Assembly: GCF_004770475.1 (NCBI RefSeq)
Contig: NZ_RQHK01000003.1
Coordinates: 1 to 64,000 of the forward strand
DNA length: 64,000 nucleotides
Direction of reading: 5' to 3'
From: Leptospira mtsangambouensis
Lineage (GTDB): Bacteria; Spirochaetota; Leptospiria; Leptospirales; Leptospiraceae
Shown: piece by piece, positions 8,296-17,492 of the stretch
Layout of the letters: each line of letters begins with the position of its first letter
Position numbering within the stretch: the first letter of the stretch is position 1
Program-made: the position numbers and the translations under genes
Notes under the pieces: generated by a model
What the model saw: the letters and a program-made list of their open reading frames with translations, nothing else
The model's database searches: none
What the model was told of the DNA's origin: nothing

Positions 8296-10851
8296 TTAAA
8301 GGCCGGTTTTTCTCTCAATCAGCCATTCATATAATGCTTGTTCTATTTCTCTTTTTTGGAACGGTTTCGGCAAAAACGAAGACATTCCTGCGCGAATGCA
8401 CTTGTCTTGATCATCCTGGAAGGCATCCGCTGTAACTGCAATGATGATTGGTTTGGGAAAAATCCGTTCGTCTTTCAAAATCTCTTCTGATGCCCCGATA
8501 CCATCCAAATTGGGCATATTGATGTCCATAAAAATCAGATGGAATTCGTTTGTTTGTGCCTTTGTTACCGCTTCCCTGCCGTCTTTCGCAACATCATGGC
8601 GGACTTTTAATTTTTTCAAAAAACTGGAAAGTAGAAATAGATTTGTAGGATCATCTTCCGCAATCAATATATTTGTGTTAGACGGTAATCTAGAGAGATC
8701 CACCGAATCTTCGGATCTTATGACTCTGGACATTTGGTTGGGAAGAAGTCTGAGTTCAATTTCAAAACAGGAACCGACAGGAAAATTCCTTTTAACTTTC
8801 AATTCTCCTCCCATCACATCCATTAGTTTTTTAGAGATGGCGAGACCGAGTCCCGTTCCTCCATACTTACGGGAAATGCTTGAATCCAACTGTGTGAATC
8901 TTTGAAACAAGGAACCCATTTTCTCTTCCGGGATTCCTATTCCTGTATCCGTTATCGATACTTTGTATTGAATCCTGTTTCCTACTTCTTCCTTTTTGGA
9001 AGAGAGAAGGATTTTGATTTCTCCAGATTCCGTAAATTTGACCGCATTGGAGATTAGATTAAATAACACTTGTTTGATTCTATTTTCGTCGCCATGAGCT
9101 AAAAATATAAAATCTGGATCAAAGTTGACTTCAAATCGAACTTGTTTCTGTTCCGCTTGGTGCTTAAAAATCCCTTCCGCAAGTTCGAGCAGAATTTTCC
9201 AGGAAAAATCGGATTCTAATAATTCTATTTTCCCCGCTTCCAGTTTGGAATAATCCAAAATGTCGTTCAATATAGTCAAAAGAGATTGTCCGCTGTCCTG
9301 AATCATTTTCAGATATTGTGCTTGATCCGCCGAAACAATTGTCATTTTCAGAAGTTCCGTGATTCCCAAAATTCCATTCATGGGAGTTCTGATTTCGTGA
9401 CTCATTGTTGCTAAAAATTGAGACTTTGCCTTGTTCGCAGTTTCTGCTAGTTGTTTGGCGGTCTCGTATTCTTCCGTACGGAGCTTTACCTGCAATTCCA
9501 ATTCGTATTTTTGGGATTCTTTCAGATTCAAGAGTTCCGTATGAGTTCTGTTTTTTTCTTCCAAAGTTTCACCGAGCTTTTGAACTAATTTTTCTTCCTC
9601 TTGCAATGCTTTAGTTATTTTTTTTGATAATAGAATCGCTTGGATGAAGATAAATAACAAAACCCCTAAATGGGAGAGATAACCTGTATGAATCAATCCG
9701 AAATTGAATAATATATCGTTAAGTAGGGTAACCGCAGTAATGGCGTAGGCAATGAGCATAAGTCCCGCACCTTCCCTTTTTCTAAAATAAGCTCTGATGA
9801 ACAAAGGTACATACAGTATTATTGCAATCATTGCAAAACCGAAGAGATACAATGCGTAATGTGTGAAAATGGAAACTGGCAAAAACAAAGTTAGTAAAAA
9901 ACTAAAGAAAACCAACCTGAGAACTTTTGTGATTATTTTGGGGATGTCCTTTGGAAATAAAAGATCGTAGAGTGTTACCATGGAAACCCCGATCATATAA
10001 ATCACTCCGAAGAGCAGCCGGATATATGAATCAAAATCCAGATTGGGGAATAGATAATAAAACGTATGCGTTTCAAAATTCAATTGGCGAATTCCCATAA
10101 TCATACAGAAAAAACCGAACATCAGATATTCTTTGGAACGGAATCTAGACAGAAAAATAATCAGATGGTATAAGCCGATGATGATGATTGCAGAAGAACT
10201 CGCAATGTCCCGTATAACAAGATTGAGGTGCTGTTTTTCTATGGATTTCCATTCTCCGAAATAAAGAGGTTCCCAAAATCCATGATTTTCATGATTGAAG
10301 TTGGATACCCAAACGACGATTGTCACTTCATCGGAAAGATAACCCAGATAGGACGTGCCTGGTTTCATGTCAGGCTTCATTGTTTCAAAACTTTCTCCCG
10401 TTTGTCCCACTTTTACCACAGAACGGGAGTTAACGAATATTTCAAAAGCGGACATGATTTCAGTCCAAAACAATCCGTAGTTTATTTCCCGTTTTGGAAG
10501 TTTGAGTTTGAGTCTGTAGGTTCCCTTTCCGAAAATCGGAAGGTTTTTTCCGTTTATTTTGTAGAATTTCCAAAAAGAGGGAACCGGAAAATAACCATGG
10601 CATTTTTTTTTCCATACGGACTCATCCGATTCGGGAGGAATCAATTCATCCCAACAAAATTCCCAATCTCCTTTCAAATTGATCACAGTTTGTTTAGGTT
10701 CCCATGCGGAAAGATCCATTGATCCGGATTTTATATCGGGGAGGGGAGAGGTTGCGACTTTACAATAAGAAAAAGACATAAAAACTACGAGTAGAGGTAG
10801 AAAAAATTTTTTTTTAAAAAATGAAAGCGAAATTACCATAAAACTACCCAT
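8296..10851 (-). CDS. 7TM (7TMR-DISM type) hybrid sensor histidine kinase
   Basis: 851 residues. N-terminal signal sequence with a possible lipobox-like SFSYC, then an extracytoplasmic ligand-binding domain (about 40-190, with LKGDWEFCW), seven hydrophobic segments (about 210-410), a coiled coil, HisKA with ATMSHEIRTPMN (His485), HATPase_c with GTGLGLAISKKLM, and a receiver domain with acceptor Asp776 (FMDINMPN). This layout is that of 7TMR-DISM hybrid kinases, which sense small extracellular ligands. No cognate response regulator is adjacent. An alternative start four codons downstream is possible. Transcribed alone; the 3' end runs into repeat copy 1. Confidence 0.9.
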   Translation of the reverse strand: MGSFMVISLSFFKKKFFLPLLVVFMSFSYCKVATSPLPDIKSGSMDLSAWEPKQTVINLKGDWEFCWDELIPPESDESVWKKKCHGYFPVPSFWKFYKINGKNLPIFGKGTYRLKLKLPKREINYGLFWTEIMSAFEIFVNSRSVVKVGQTGESFETMKPDMKPGTSYLGYLSDEVTIVVWVSNFNHENHGFWEPLYFGEWKSIEKQHLNLVIRDIASSSAIIIIGLYHLIIFLSRFRSKEYLMFGFFCMIMGIRQLNFETHTFYYLFPNLDFDSYIRLLFGVIYMIGVSMVTLYDLLFPKDIPKIITKVLRLVFFSFLLTLFLPVSIFTHYALYLFGFAMIAIILYVPLFIRAYFRKREGAGLMLIAYAITAVTLLNDILFNFGLIHTGYLSHLGVLLFIFIQAILLSKKITKALQEEEKLVQKLGETLEEKNRTHTELLNLKESQKYELELQVKLRTEEYETAKQLAETANKAKSQFLATMSHEIRTPMNGILGITELLKMTIVSADQAQYLKMIQDSGQSLLTILNDILDYSKLEAGKIELLESDFSWKILLELAEGIFKHQAEQKQVRFEVNFDPDFIFLAHGDENRIKQVLFNLISNAVKFTESGEIKILLSSKKEEVGNRIQYKVSITDTGIGIPEEKMGSLFQRFTQLDSSISRKYGGTGLGLAISKKLMDVMGGELKVKRNFPVGSCFEIELRLLPNQMSRVIRSEDSVDLSRLPSNTNILIAEDDPTNLFLLSSFLKKLKVRHDVAKDGREAVTKAQTNEFHLIFMDINMPNLDGIGASEEILKDERIFPKPIIIAVTADAFQDDQDKCIRAGMSSFLPKPFQKREIEQALYEWLIERKTGL

Positions 10852-11059
10852 AGGCGAGAAAGAAATAGAGCATTTGACTCAACTGAAAAAATTCGCTTGA
10901 ATTTAAGCTTCGTATATCTGATTCCGAGAGCAATCTATTATTTTATACTCTAAAAAGCTTACGAAACTGACAAACGCCAGCCGCAAATTGAAATTAACTT
11001 TGTTTGTTTCAAAAGCGAAGCCAATCTATTGGGTAATGTTATTGATGGAATTGCTTCTT

Positions 11060-11764
11060 CTATGCGGAGCAGCGGTCGGGTGAATCTTGAAATTGATAGT
11101 CAAAGCCGTCGATTTCGAGTTTATCTTTGTTCCAACGGGCTTGTCTTTTTTTTGTTTGGTTGGGAAGTGAGGAAGGGAGTTTTTGAAATTCTAATTGAAT
11201 GACTTTTTCGGAAATCCATTGATACTTTCCTCTATACTTTGGTTTTTCCATTGTACCGTCACTTTCCCGAAATTCAACTAAAGACAGTTCAAAGGAACCA
11301 TTGGCATCAAACTTGATTTCCGAGATTGACCCATAAGCTCCTGGACTTGGACCAAACCAAATCATATTTGTAAAGAGTTCTTTGGGACTTAAACCTGCAA
11401 TTTCATTAAATCGGTATGTATTACGAAGTAAGGAAAGATCTTTATCTTTTAGCATCAAACTTTTGTAAGACTTTTTATATGTGACTGCCTGATGTAATAA
11501 CTGAAAAACGTCTTGTTCTTCTGTCAAATTCTCGCATTGACTGAGTAGTATGGTGTAAACGCAGGCCAAGTTATAGTTTGCGTATGGGTCATTCGGATTT
11601 TTCTTTAAACTTTCTTTGAACCACATTTCGGCCTGAGACCAGTTTTTCTGGTAAAAGGCATCAATGGCTTTTTGGTTCGTCACCGATAATGGTTCTGCAT
11701 TTAGCGGAATTCCAAATCCAATCAAAAGAAAAATTGTGAGTAAATAGGTTCTAATGGGAGTCAT
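11060..11764 (-). CDS. Exported TPR-repeat protein
   Basis: 234 residues. A signal peptide (residues 1-23, cleavage near LNAEP) is followed by tetratricopeptide-like helices (NQKAIDAFYQKNWSQAE, then NPNDPYANYNLACVYT) and an unassigned C-terminal half rich in aromatic and charged residues. Predicted periplasmic or surface protein that mediates protein contacts; the partner is unknown. It stands alone, with 208 bp to the kinase gene on its downstream side and 182 bp to the next gene upstream. Nothing notable was seen in either gap. Confidence 0.75.
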   Translation of the reverse strand: MTPIRTYLLTIFLLIGFGIPLNAEPLSVTNQKAIDAFYQKNWSQAEMWFKESLKKNPNDPYANYNLACVYTILLSQCENLTEEQDVFQLLHQAVTYKKSYKSLMLKDKDLSLLRNTYRFNEIAGLSPKELFTNMIWFGPSPGAYGSISEIKFDANGSFELSLVEFRESDGTMEKPKYRGKYQWISEKVIQLEFQKLPSSLPNQTKKRQARWNKDKLEIDGFDYQFQDSPDRCSA

Positions 11765-11946
11765 TTTCTTTCGTATCTACAAGGAACGATTTAGATCGAA
11801 TCTCTTTGGTTCGCAAGAGAAATTTTTATCGTAAAAAACGAGTGGGACAAGGCATAGAAGGTGTGACCCTTATGTTTAAGGTTAGAACATTGATAAGGAC
11901 AAACGTGTATCGGTAATAGTAACAGCGGTAAATAAACCTACTCTCC

Positions 11947-12672
11947 TCAGTCCAAACCCTTTTTCCCATCCGCCCAGTAGGCACGAACCTTTAGTCTGTT
12001 AGTGGGAATTCCCGAATTCTTCAAATAGGCTCTGACTTGTTGGATCGAACTGGCTCGTCCGGTAAGAAAAATCTTGGCATCGGGAATCTCTGCAATGAGA
12101 TCAGCCATTTCCTTTGCGATTGTTTGGAGATGCGATCCATCAAGGGATCGTTCCACCAATCGCTGCCCTGTAACTCCCAGATGAACTAGAGCTTCTTTCC
12201 CTGCAACAAGCGAATTCAATTCGAGGAATGGATAAGATTTCTTTTTTACGTTGTTTTGCAAAACCTTCGCGATACCAAAAGATGTTTCATCACCGAAAAG
12301 GATCGCGTCTTCTTCAATGTTAGAAAAATCCAAAGACTCACGAGGGCCGAAAACTTCGCAAGTGTCTCCGACTTTTAAGGAATGGATCCAAGTGGAGGCA
12401 GGGCCATCATTTCGCTTGTAAGCGAGGAAAGAGAGTTTGCCTTCTTTTTTGTCCACACTGATGGGAGTGTAAGTGCGGTAGGTAAGATTTCCCACATCGA
12501 TTTGCACCTTACTTCCCGGGATACACTTTGCTTCTTTTAACTTTGTTCCCGTCATTTCGATGAGAACAAAACCTTCTGCGATCCGTTCTAATCTTGAAAC
12601 TTTGGTCTGTGTGAGAAAAATACTAAAAACTGATTTGATACTACGTTTGAAAAATGAATTTGATTCCGACAT
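11947..12672 (-). CDS. Siderophore-interacting protein family flavoprotein (FAD-binding reductase)
   Basis: 241 residues, cytoplasmic. The FAD-binding RTYTPI motif (about residues 69-74) and the C-terminal RAYWADGKKGLD are typical of siderophore-interacting proteins (ViuB/YqjH family), which reduce ferric siderophores using NAD(P)H. The first 25 residues form a basic extension. No siderophore transport gene lies next to it, and no Fur box could be picked out with confidence in the 190 bp upstream. Electron transfer to ferric chelates is family knowledge; the actual substrate is unknown. Confidence 0.8.
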   Translation of the reverse strand: MSESNSFFKRSIKSVFSIFLTQTKVSRLERIAEGFVLIEMTGTKLKEAKCIPGSKVQIDVGNLTYRTYTPISVDKKEGKLSFLAYKRNDGPASTWIHSLKVGDTCEVFGPRESLDFSNIEEDAILFGDETSFGIAKVLQNNVKKKSYPFLELNSLVAGKEALVHLGVTGQRLVERSLDGSHLQTIAKEMADLIAEIPDAKIFLTGRASSIQQVRAYLKNSGIPTNRLKVRAYWADGKKGLD

Positions 12673-12862
12673 ATGTAATTCCCCGTTCGAAACTGATTAC
12701 GCATCGGTGCAAGATGATCCGTTATAATCAGAATGTTGTATTAGTAGATACTAGCACAATACCAATTTTAGGAACTAGAGCTTGCTCTCATGTGGTTTTA
12801 TTTTTCATTTCATAGATTGATTTGGACTTTGAAGTTACTGTCCTCTTGTTGTTTTCATGGTT

Positions 12863-13008
12863 AAAAAAAATCCCCGCGTTAGGAATCTGAAGGGCTTGGT
12901 CCCCTGCTATCGTTAGATGGCGGGGGACGGGAGCGAATGCGCACCCCGGAAGAGTCCGACCCTTCTTAATTAGAATTCCGAAACACCAATCCATGGGGAA
13001 CGCCCACA
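12863..13008 (-). repeat. Dispersed structured intergenic element, copy 2
   Basis: Same element as 8145-8282. Left end GCGTT at 12876-12880 is fully complementary to AACGC at 12999-13003; each sits in a small local hairpin (TGGG/CCCA on the right). The central hairpin TATC-GTTA-GATG keeps pairing through a U-G pair where copy 1 has C-G. Read on the minus strand the element begins 12 bp after the TMEM175 stop and ends in eight T (12863-12870), so this copy could also terminate that transcript. It occupies most of the 347-bp gap 12673-13019; the remaining 190 bp upstream of the flavoprotein gene show nothing clear. Confidence 0.75.
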
Positions 13009-13019
13009 TATAAACTTTT

Positions 13020-13694
13020 CTATTTCTTTCGAAGTAACCAAGCTGTCGGAACCAGAAAAAATAAAATGAGGATTCCGAATCCAATGATACTAAGCCATAT
13101 ATTCAAAAAAGATAATATGGTGACGAATGCGTATATGTAAGGGCCCTTGATAAAATGTGAAGTGATTTTTTGGATTTCGATTGGATCGGATTCGGGACTA
13201 AGGAGTTCTTTCTTTTTGACTCCATACCTCCATACGAGGTTGAACGGGATCCCTCCGATGGCAATCCAGGCTCCATAAAGAAAGACAGCAAATTTTGCGT
13301 TTGTATCATCTTGTAACATGTATTCGCCGAGCATTTCAGAACAAAACGGTATGAAAATTACATTTAACAAAAGCAGGTTATTTAAGATCATTAAGTTATG
13401 ATCAACATATTTTACATGACGAAAGATGGTATGATGGTTTGTCCAGACCACAGTGATGATCATAAAGCTAATAAAAAAACTTAAAAAACTTGGCCATCTT
13501 TCCAAAAGAGCAAAGAGTAAACTGCTCCCACCAATTTCTTCAGGATGCGGAATTTTGATTTCTAAAGCCATGAGAGTGAGGGCGATAGAAAAAATAGCAT
13601 CGCTATAAGCTACCATCCTTCCGGATTCGGTGAGAACGGGTGCAGGGATTGTATTTTTTGAAGGAGTTTTCGGAACCTTTTTCTTTACTGTCAT
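13020..13694 (-). CDS. TMEM175 family potassium channel protein (DUF1211)
   Basis: 224 residues with six hydrophobic segments. The signature segment RMVAYSDAIFSIALTLMALE (residues 26-45) corresponds to the FSDGVFAIAxTLLxLE motif of TMEM175 channels, whose first helix lines the pore; here Y replaces F in the FSD triplet. TMEM175 proteins in bacteria form tetrameric potassium-permeable channels. The N-terminus is basic and proline-rich. Single-gene unit. Its 3' end is followed by repeat copy 2. Confidence 0.85.
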   Translation of the reverse strand: MTVKKKVPKTPSKNTIPAPVLTESGRMVAYSDAIFSIALTLMALEIKIPHPEEIGGSSLLFALLERWPSFLSFFISFMIITVVWTNHHTIFRHVKYVDHNLMILNNLLLLNVIFIPFCSEMLGEYMLQDDTNAKFAVFLYGAWIAIGGIPFNLVWRYGVKKKELLSPESDPIEIQKITSHFIKGPYIYAFVTILSFLNIWLSIIGFGILILFFLVPTAWLLRKK

Positions 13695-13848
13695 AGACCA
13701 CCTAAACGTTTTTCAACGATAGAATTGTGAGGAAAGAAATACAAATCTTTCCCTTCTTTTGTGCAAAAGATTCTTTAACAAAAATTTGAATTGCAAAACT
13801 AGAAAAACCAAGGCCAATCTATGCTGTTTAGAAGAGTAGGAGAACTGT

Positions 13849-14661
13849 ATGGAAAAACGTTTTGCAGCCTGGGCCGAGATTCTTGATATAACGATTTTGG
13901 TAGGGACATTGGTTGTGTTAGGTGCTTGGATTTTAGGTTTTCCTTTGTTTTACCGAACAGATGGACCTGTATTATCAATTTTTACAGCCATTTCTCTACT
14001 TGTGATTGTCGGATTACGACTTTCCACAAGACATTTCCATCTTTGGCCTTTCACAGCCAATCTTGCTTTTTTAATGATTGTGGGTGGTGGGAATATTTCT
14101 TCAATTTTGATGTTGCTCTCTGCCCCAGCGGTCCATATCAATCCTAAGTCAAGTTTGGTGATGACTTCTATTTTTACATCCATTGGTCTTGTGTTCTTTA
14201 GTATTTATGAAATCCTTTTGTATTTGCGAAAAACTCCAAAAAGTATTTGGATTATGGACGATATTTTAATTCACCTAGCGCTTGTTCCTGGTGGAATTAG
14301 TTTGATTGGGCACATTTTCCAAAATCCAACTTACCTGAGTATGTCAATGGACGCGCGTGTCGGCATCTCCCCACTCGAGATGGTGTTTATGGCAACTCTC
14401 ACCCTTTCTACAATTTTATCGAATCCCAACTTGTTTCTTTGGAAATTTTTAAAAGGGGGACTTGCCAACCAATTGACCTTTGCCGGTTTGTTTATCAACC
14501 AATACATTGCTCCCGTCATCTATTTGTTAATTGCCGGAACCAATTGGGAAACAAAAGGATTTGGGCCAGAGTTGTTTATATTTTTTGGAGGAGTCATTGC
14601 TACTTTAGGTTTCCTTTTGTTTCAGGCAAAAATGGAAGAGACTATGGTAAAAAACATATAG
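13849..14661 (+). CDS. Polytopic membrane protein of unknown function
   Basis: 270 residues, start ATG with AGGAG seven bases upstream. Around eight transmembrane helices cover most of the length, separated by short loops; the longest polar stretch is near the middle (SMSMDARVG). No motif was recognised. It is 44 bp upstream of the GH1 glycosidase gene on the same strand, so they are probably co-transcribed, but a shared role is not evident. Confidence 0.7.
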   Translation: MEKRFAAWAEILDITILVGTLVVLGAWILGFPLFYRTDGPVLSIFTAISLLVIVGLRLSTRHFHLWPFTANLAFLMIVGGGNISSILMLLSAPAVHINPKSSLVMTSIFTSIGLVFFSIYEILLYLRKTPKSIWIMDDILIHLALVPGGISLIGHIFQNPTYLSMSMDARVGISPLEMVFMATLTLSTILSNPNLFLWKFLKGGLANQLTFAGLFINQYIAPVIYLLIAGTNWETKGFGPELFIFFGGVIATLGFLLFQAKMEETMVKNI

Positions 14662-14705
14662 TATGAATGATGGATTTAAAATGAAACGTTGGGAAGGGAA
14701 AGGGA

Positions 14706-16004
14706 ATGTCTAAAAGTTTTGAACTTCCAAAAGATTTTTTATTGGGTTCGGCAACAGCAGCGACACAGATTGAAGGTGGGGATATTCATAACAATTGGTA
14801 TCATTGGTCATTGGCTGGCAAAGTAGGGAAGGGAGAGTCAAGTTTTACTGGTGCAGATCATTACGCCCGTTATGTGGAGGATGTAAAACTTTTATCAAAA
14901 CTCAATCAAGAATGTTATCGAATGAGTATTGAATGGAGTCGGATCGAACCCTCCGAAGGGGAGTGGTCAATGGAAGCTGTGGCCCATTATCGTGATGAGT
15001 TTCGACTTCTTTTGGAAGCGGGAATCAAACCTCTTGTCACTCTTCATCATTTTTCTTGCCCGGAATGGTTTCAGAAAAAGGGAGGATGGTTGGGAAAAGA
15101 TGCGGTGAAGGAATTCCTAAACTTTGTTGAATTTTCTGTAAAGCAATTTGGTGATCTTGTTTCGGAATGGTGTACCATCAACGAACCAAATGTATTTGCT
15201 AATGATAGTTATGTGGATGGAAAATATCCTCCCGGAAGTTACGGAGATATCCCCGCATATTTAAAAGTAACTCGTCGGCTTATCATTTCTCACCTCAAGT
15301 CTTACAAACTCATTCATAAAATTCGAAAGGAATCTAATTTTGCTAATCCAACTAAGGTTGGTTTTGCGCATCATCTCGCCATTTTTTCACCTCTAACTTC
15401 TCATCCTTTGGCACGTCTTGGTTGTTTCCTTAGCGATTATCTTTTTCACGAAATCCAAACAAAGGGTTTTGTAGAAGGAAAGTTATCCTTTCCTATTGGA
15501 TTTGGTTATCCAGAAGGAAAGGGTTTGTTTTGCGATTTTATTGGGATCAATTATTACTCTCGCCATCTTTTTAAAGCAAGTTACAACCCAGGAAATTTAT
15601 TTGCAGTACCAATGGTGGATCCTCAGTGTCCTGATTCTCGTAAAAATGATTTGGGTTGGGAGATTTATCCAGAAGGACTTTCTAAAGTTTGCCATCGGAT
15701 TTGGGACGAGTACAAACTTCCCATTTATATTACAGAAAATGGGATTCCCGACGAGAAAGATGAAAAAAGAGAAAAGTGTATTTTCGATCATTTAGCAGAG
15801 ATTCGTCGGCTTTTGGATGAAGGTGTTTCAGTCGAACGGTATTATTACTGGTCTTTTTTAGACAATCTTGAATGGAACGATGGGTATGGACCAAAGTTTG
15901 GACTTGTCGAAGTGGATTATAACAATATGAATCGGAAAATTCGTAAAAGTGGTCTTCGTTATGCGGAGATCTGTAAAACTAAAAAAGTATCTTTGAATCC
16001 ATAA
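14706..16004 (+). CDS. Glycoside hydrolase family 1 (beta-glucosidase-like)
   Basis: 432 residues, cytoplasmic (no signal peptide), start ATG after a GGGAAAGGGA Shine-Dalgarno. GH1 hallmarks are present: N-terminal FLLGSATAATQIEGG, catalytic acid/base in TINEPN (Glu160), nucleophile in ITENG (Glu344) and the C-terminal YYWSFLDNLEWNDGYGPKFG region. Retaining hydrolysis of beta-linked glucosides or related sugars is family knowledge; the substrate cannot be told. A little shorter than the common 440-480 aa. No sugar transporter is adjacent, which is odd for a catabolic enzyme; in a fatty-acid-using spirochaete a salvage or glycolipid role is possible. Confidence 0.9.
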   Translation: MSKSFELPKDFLLGSATAATQIEGGDIHNNWYHWSLAGKVGKGESSFTGADHYARYVEDVKLLSKLNQECYRMSIEWSRIEPSEGEWSMEAVAHYRDEFRLLLEAGIKPLVTLHHFSCPEWFQKKGGWLGKDAVKEFLNFVEFSVKQFGDLVSEWCTINEPNVFANDSYVDGKYPPGSYGDIPAYLKVTRRLIISHLKSYKLIHKIRKESNFANPTKVGFAHHLAIFSPLTSHPLARLGCFLSDYLFHEIQTKGFVEGKLSFPIGFGYPEGKGLFCDFIGINYYSRHLFKASYNPGNLFAVPMVDPQCPDSRKNDLGWEIYPEGLSKVCHRIWDEYKLPIYITENGIPDEKDEKREKCIFDHLAEIRRLLDEGVSVERYYYWSFLDNLEWNDGYGPKFGLVEVDYNNMNRKIRKSGLRYAEICKTKKVSLNP

Positions 16005-16020
16005 AAATTTTCGATCTAAA

Positions 16021-16080
16021 TATTTCTGACTTACGTTGGCATTGTTAAACGATTTGAGTAACCAATTTAAGTCAGAAATA
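16021..16080. terminator. Hairpin between convergent genes, probable bidirectional terminator
   Basis: Perfect 13-bp inverted repeat TATTTCTGACTTA (16021-16033) and TAAGTCAGAAATA (16068-16080), with an extra TTGG/CCAA pair inside, between the glycosidase stop and the end of the convergent 128-aa gene. A T-rich tract follows to the right. Confidence 0.55.
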
Positions 16081-16090
16081 CATTCTGTAT

Positions 16091-16477
16091 TTATTTTTTA
16101 GAATTTTTTTTCACAAGGTAAGATACAAAAATAATCACAAGGATGGAATCAAAAACAAGTGCGATTCCTGATTTTAATAGGTAGGATTGCCCGTAGATCA
16201 AGTTGAGCAAAACAAATGTACTTTTGCTAATTGAGGAAACTACAAGAATCAAGTTTCGGTTTGGTTCGTTGTAGGCACCATAAACCAACATACCACCGGT
16301 TAGTGCAATGAGAGCACCCCAGTTGCGCACAATGATATTTGCTAAATCTCCATTCAATGTATCACCAAATGTCAACGTGAGCCCGAGTGTAGGGTGTAAT
16401 GCGGAAAGAATCATGGAACAGGTAATGATACCGGAACCAATCATAATCCATTTGATATTGGAAAAAATAAAATTCAT
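16091..16477 (-). CDS. Small four-helix membrane protein
   Basis: 128 residues, almost entirely hydrophobic with four predicted transmembrane helices (about 8-28, 50-68, 75-92 and 100-121) and a lysine-rich C-terminus (VKKNSKK). No conserved motif recognised; the layout recalls small DUF4345-like membrane proteins, but this is a weak resemblance. Single-gene unit with 255 bp of upstream sequence in which nothing clear was seen. Confidence 0.65.
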   Translation of the reverse strand: MNFIFSNIKWIMIGSGIITCSMILSALHPTLGLTLTFGDTLNGDLANIIVRNWGALIALTGGMLVYGAYNEPNRNLILVVSSISKSTFVLLNLIYGQSYLLKSGIALVFDSILVIIFVSYLVKKNSKK

Positions 16478-16732
16478 TTAGATAACCTCGGAGATATAAG
16501 GGAACAGAGTTTGATAGAAAATCCAGAGTTTTATTTGATTTTAGCGAAATAGGTTGTCATTTTTCAACTTACAAATGCGAATGTACCTGCCATCCATTCT
16601 TTTTTCGATGAAGCGGGTGGTTCTGAATTCATAGGGATAAACTATTGTTTTTATCTGATTGTTCTTTTATTTGAAATTTTAGAGCAATGGAAAGAATCAA
16701 TGTGATAACAATCATAAGGAAATTGATCTGGC

Positions 16733-17401
16733 GTGAAGATTAGTAAAAGTATTTTGAGTTTTTTGTCTGAGTTAAAATTGAATAACAATAGAAACTGGTT
16801 TCTTGAAAACAAAGATCGTTATGTTGCCATTCAGAATGAATTGATATTAATGACGGGATATCTTTTGGCTGGAATCGAAAAGTTTGACAAAAGTGTCCAA
16901 GGAGTGGATCCAAAATCATGTATCTTTCGTATTTACAAAGATGTTCGTTTTTCAAAAGACAAAAGTCCTTATAAAACTCATATTGGGATATTTTTGAGAG
17001 GTGGGAATCAGAAAATTGATGGCACTGGTTATTATCTTCATATAGAACCAGATCATTCGTTAGTCGGTGGTGGCTGTTATGGACCTGATCCAAAATCGTT
17101 ACATAAAATAAGAGAACGAATGATTAGTGATACAAAAACGTTAAAATTAATTTTAGATGATCGCAAATTCGTTCAAGATTTTGGAACGGAGTTTTATGCA
17201 GAAAAATTAAAGACAGCTCCCAAAGGATTTGCAAAAGATCATCCACTGATTGAGCTCTTAAAATACAAAGGCTTTGCTGTTGCTAAAAAAATAAAAAATT
17301 CTGAATTAACTTCGGATCAATTTTTAAGCGAAACTTTAAAATCCTATCGTAACATTTATCCATTAAACCAATTTCTAGAAAAGGCGATGGACCGAAAATA
17401 G
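16733..17401 (+). CDS. DUF2461 (TIGR02453) family protein
   Basis: 222 residues, GTG start with AAGGA about 12 bases upstream. Family motifs: LNNNRNWFLENKDRY near the N-terminus, FRIYKDVRFSKDKSPYKTH (about 64-82), the YYLHIEP segment and a late KGFAVAKKI. DUF2461 proteins are cytoplasmic and widespread, with unknown biochemical function. The gene lies 91 bp upstream of the three-lipoprotein operon. Confidence 0.85.
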   Translation: MKISKSILSFLSELKLNNNRNWFLENKDRYVAIQNELILMTGYLLAGIEKFDKSVQGVDPKSCIFRIYKDVRFSKDKSPYKTHIGIFLRGGNQKIDGTGYYLHIEPDHSLVGGGCYGPDPKSLHKIRERMISDTKTLKLILDDRKFVQDFGTEFYAEKLKTAPKGFAKDHPLIELLKYKGFAVAKKIKNSELTSDQFLSETLKSYRNIYPLNQFLEKAMDRK

Positions 17402-17492
17402 GTTATCTGAATCGAGATGGATAGAAATGATATATAGGTTGGTTTTTCGGAATGATTAGAATTGGTTTCTTGATAGAAGTGAAGAGGAAAAA

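Noticed and set aside
8193..8435. ORFs through the dispersed repeats (also near 12788-13084)
   Set aside because: Their sequence is the translated structured element and they overlap real gene ends; no coding pattern.
13849..14661. Sensor kinase role for the 270-aa membrane protein
   Set aside because: The helices look like a sensor region but no kinase or signalling domain follows, so only a membrane protein is called.
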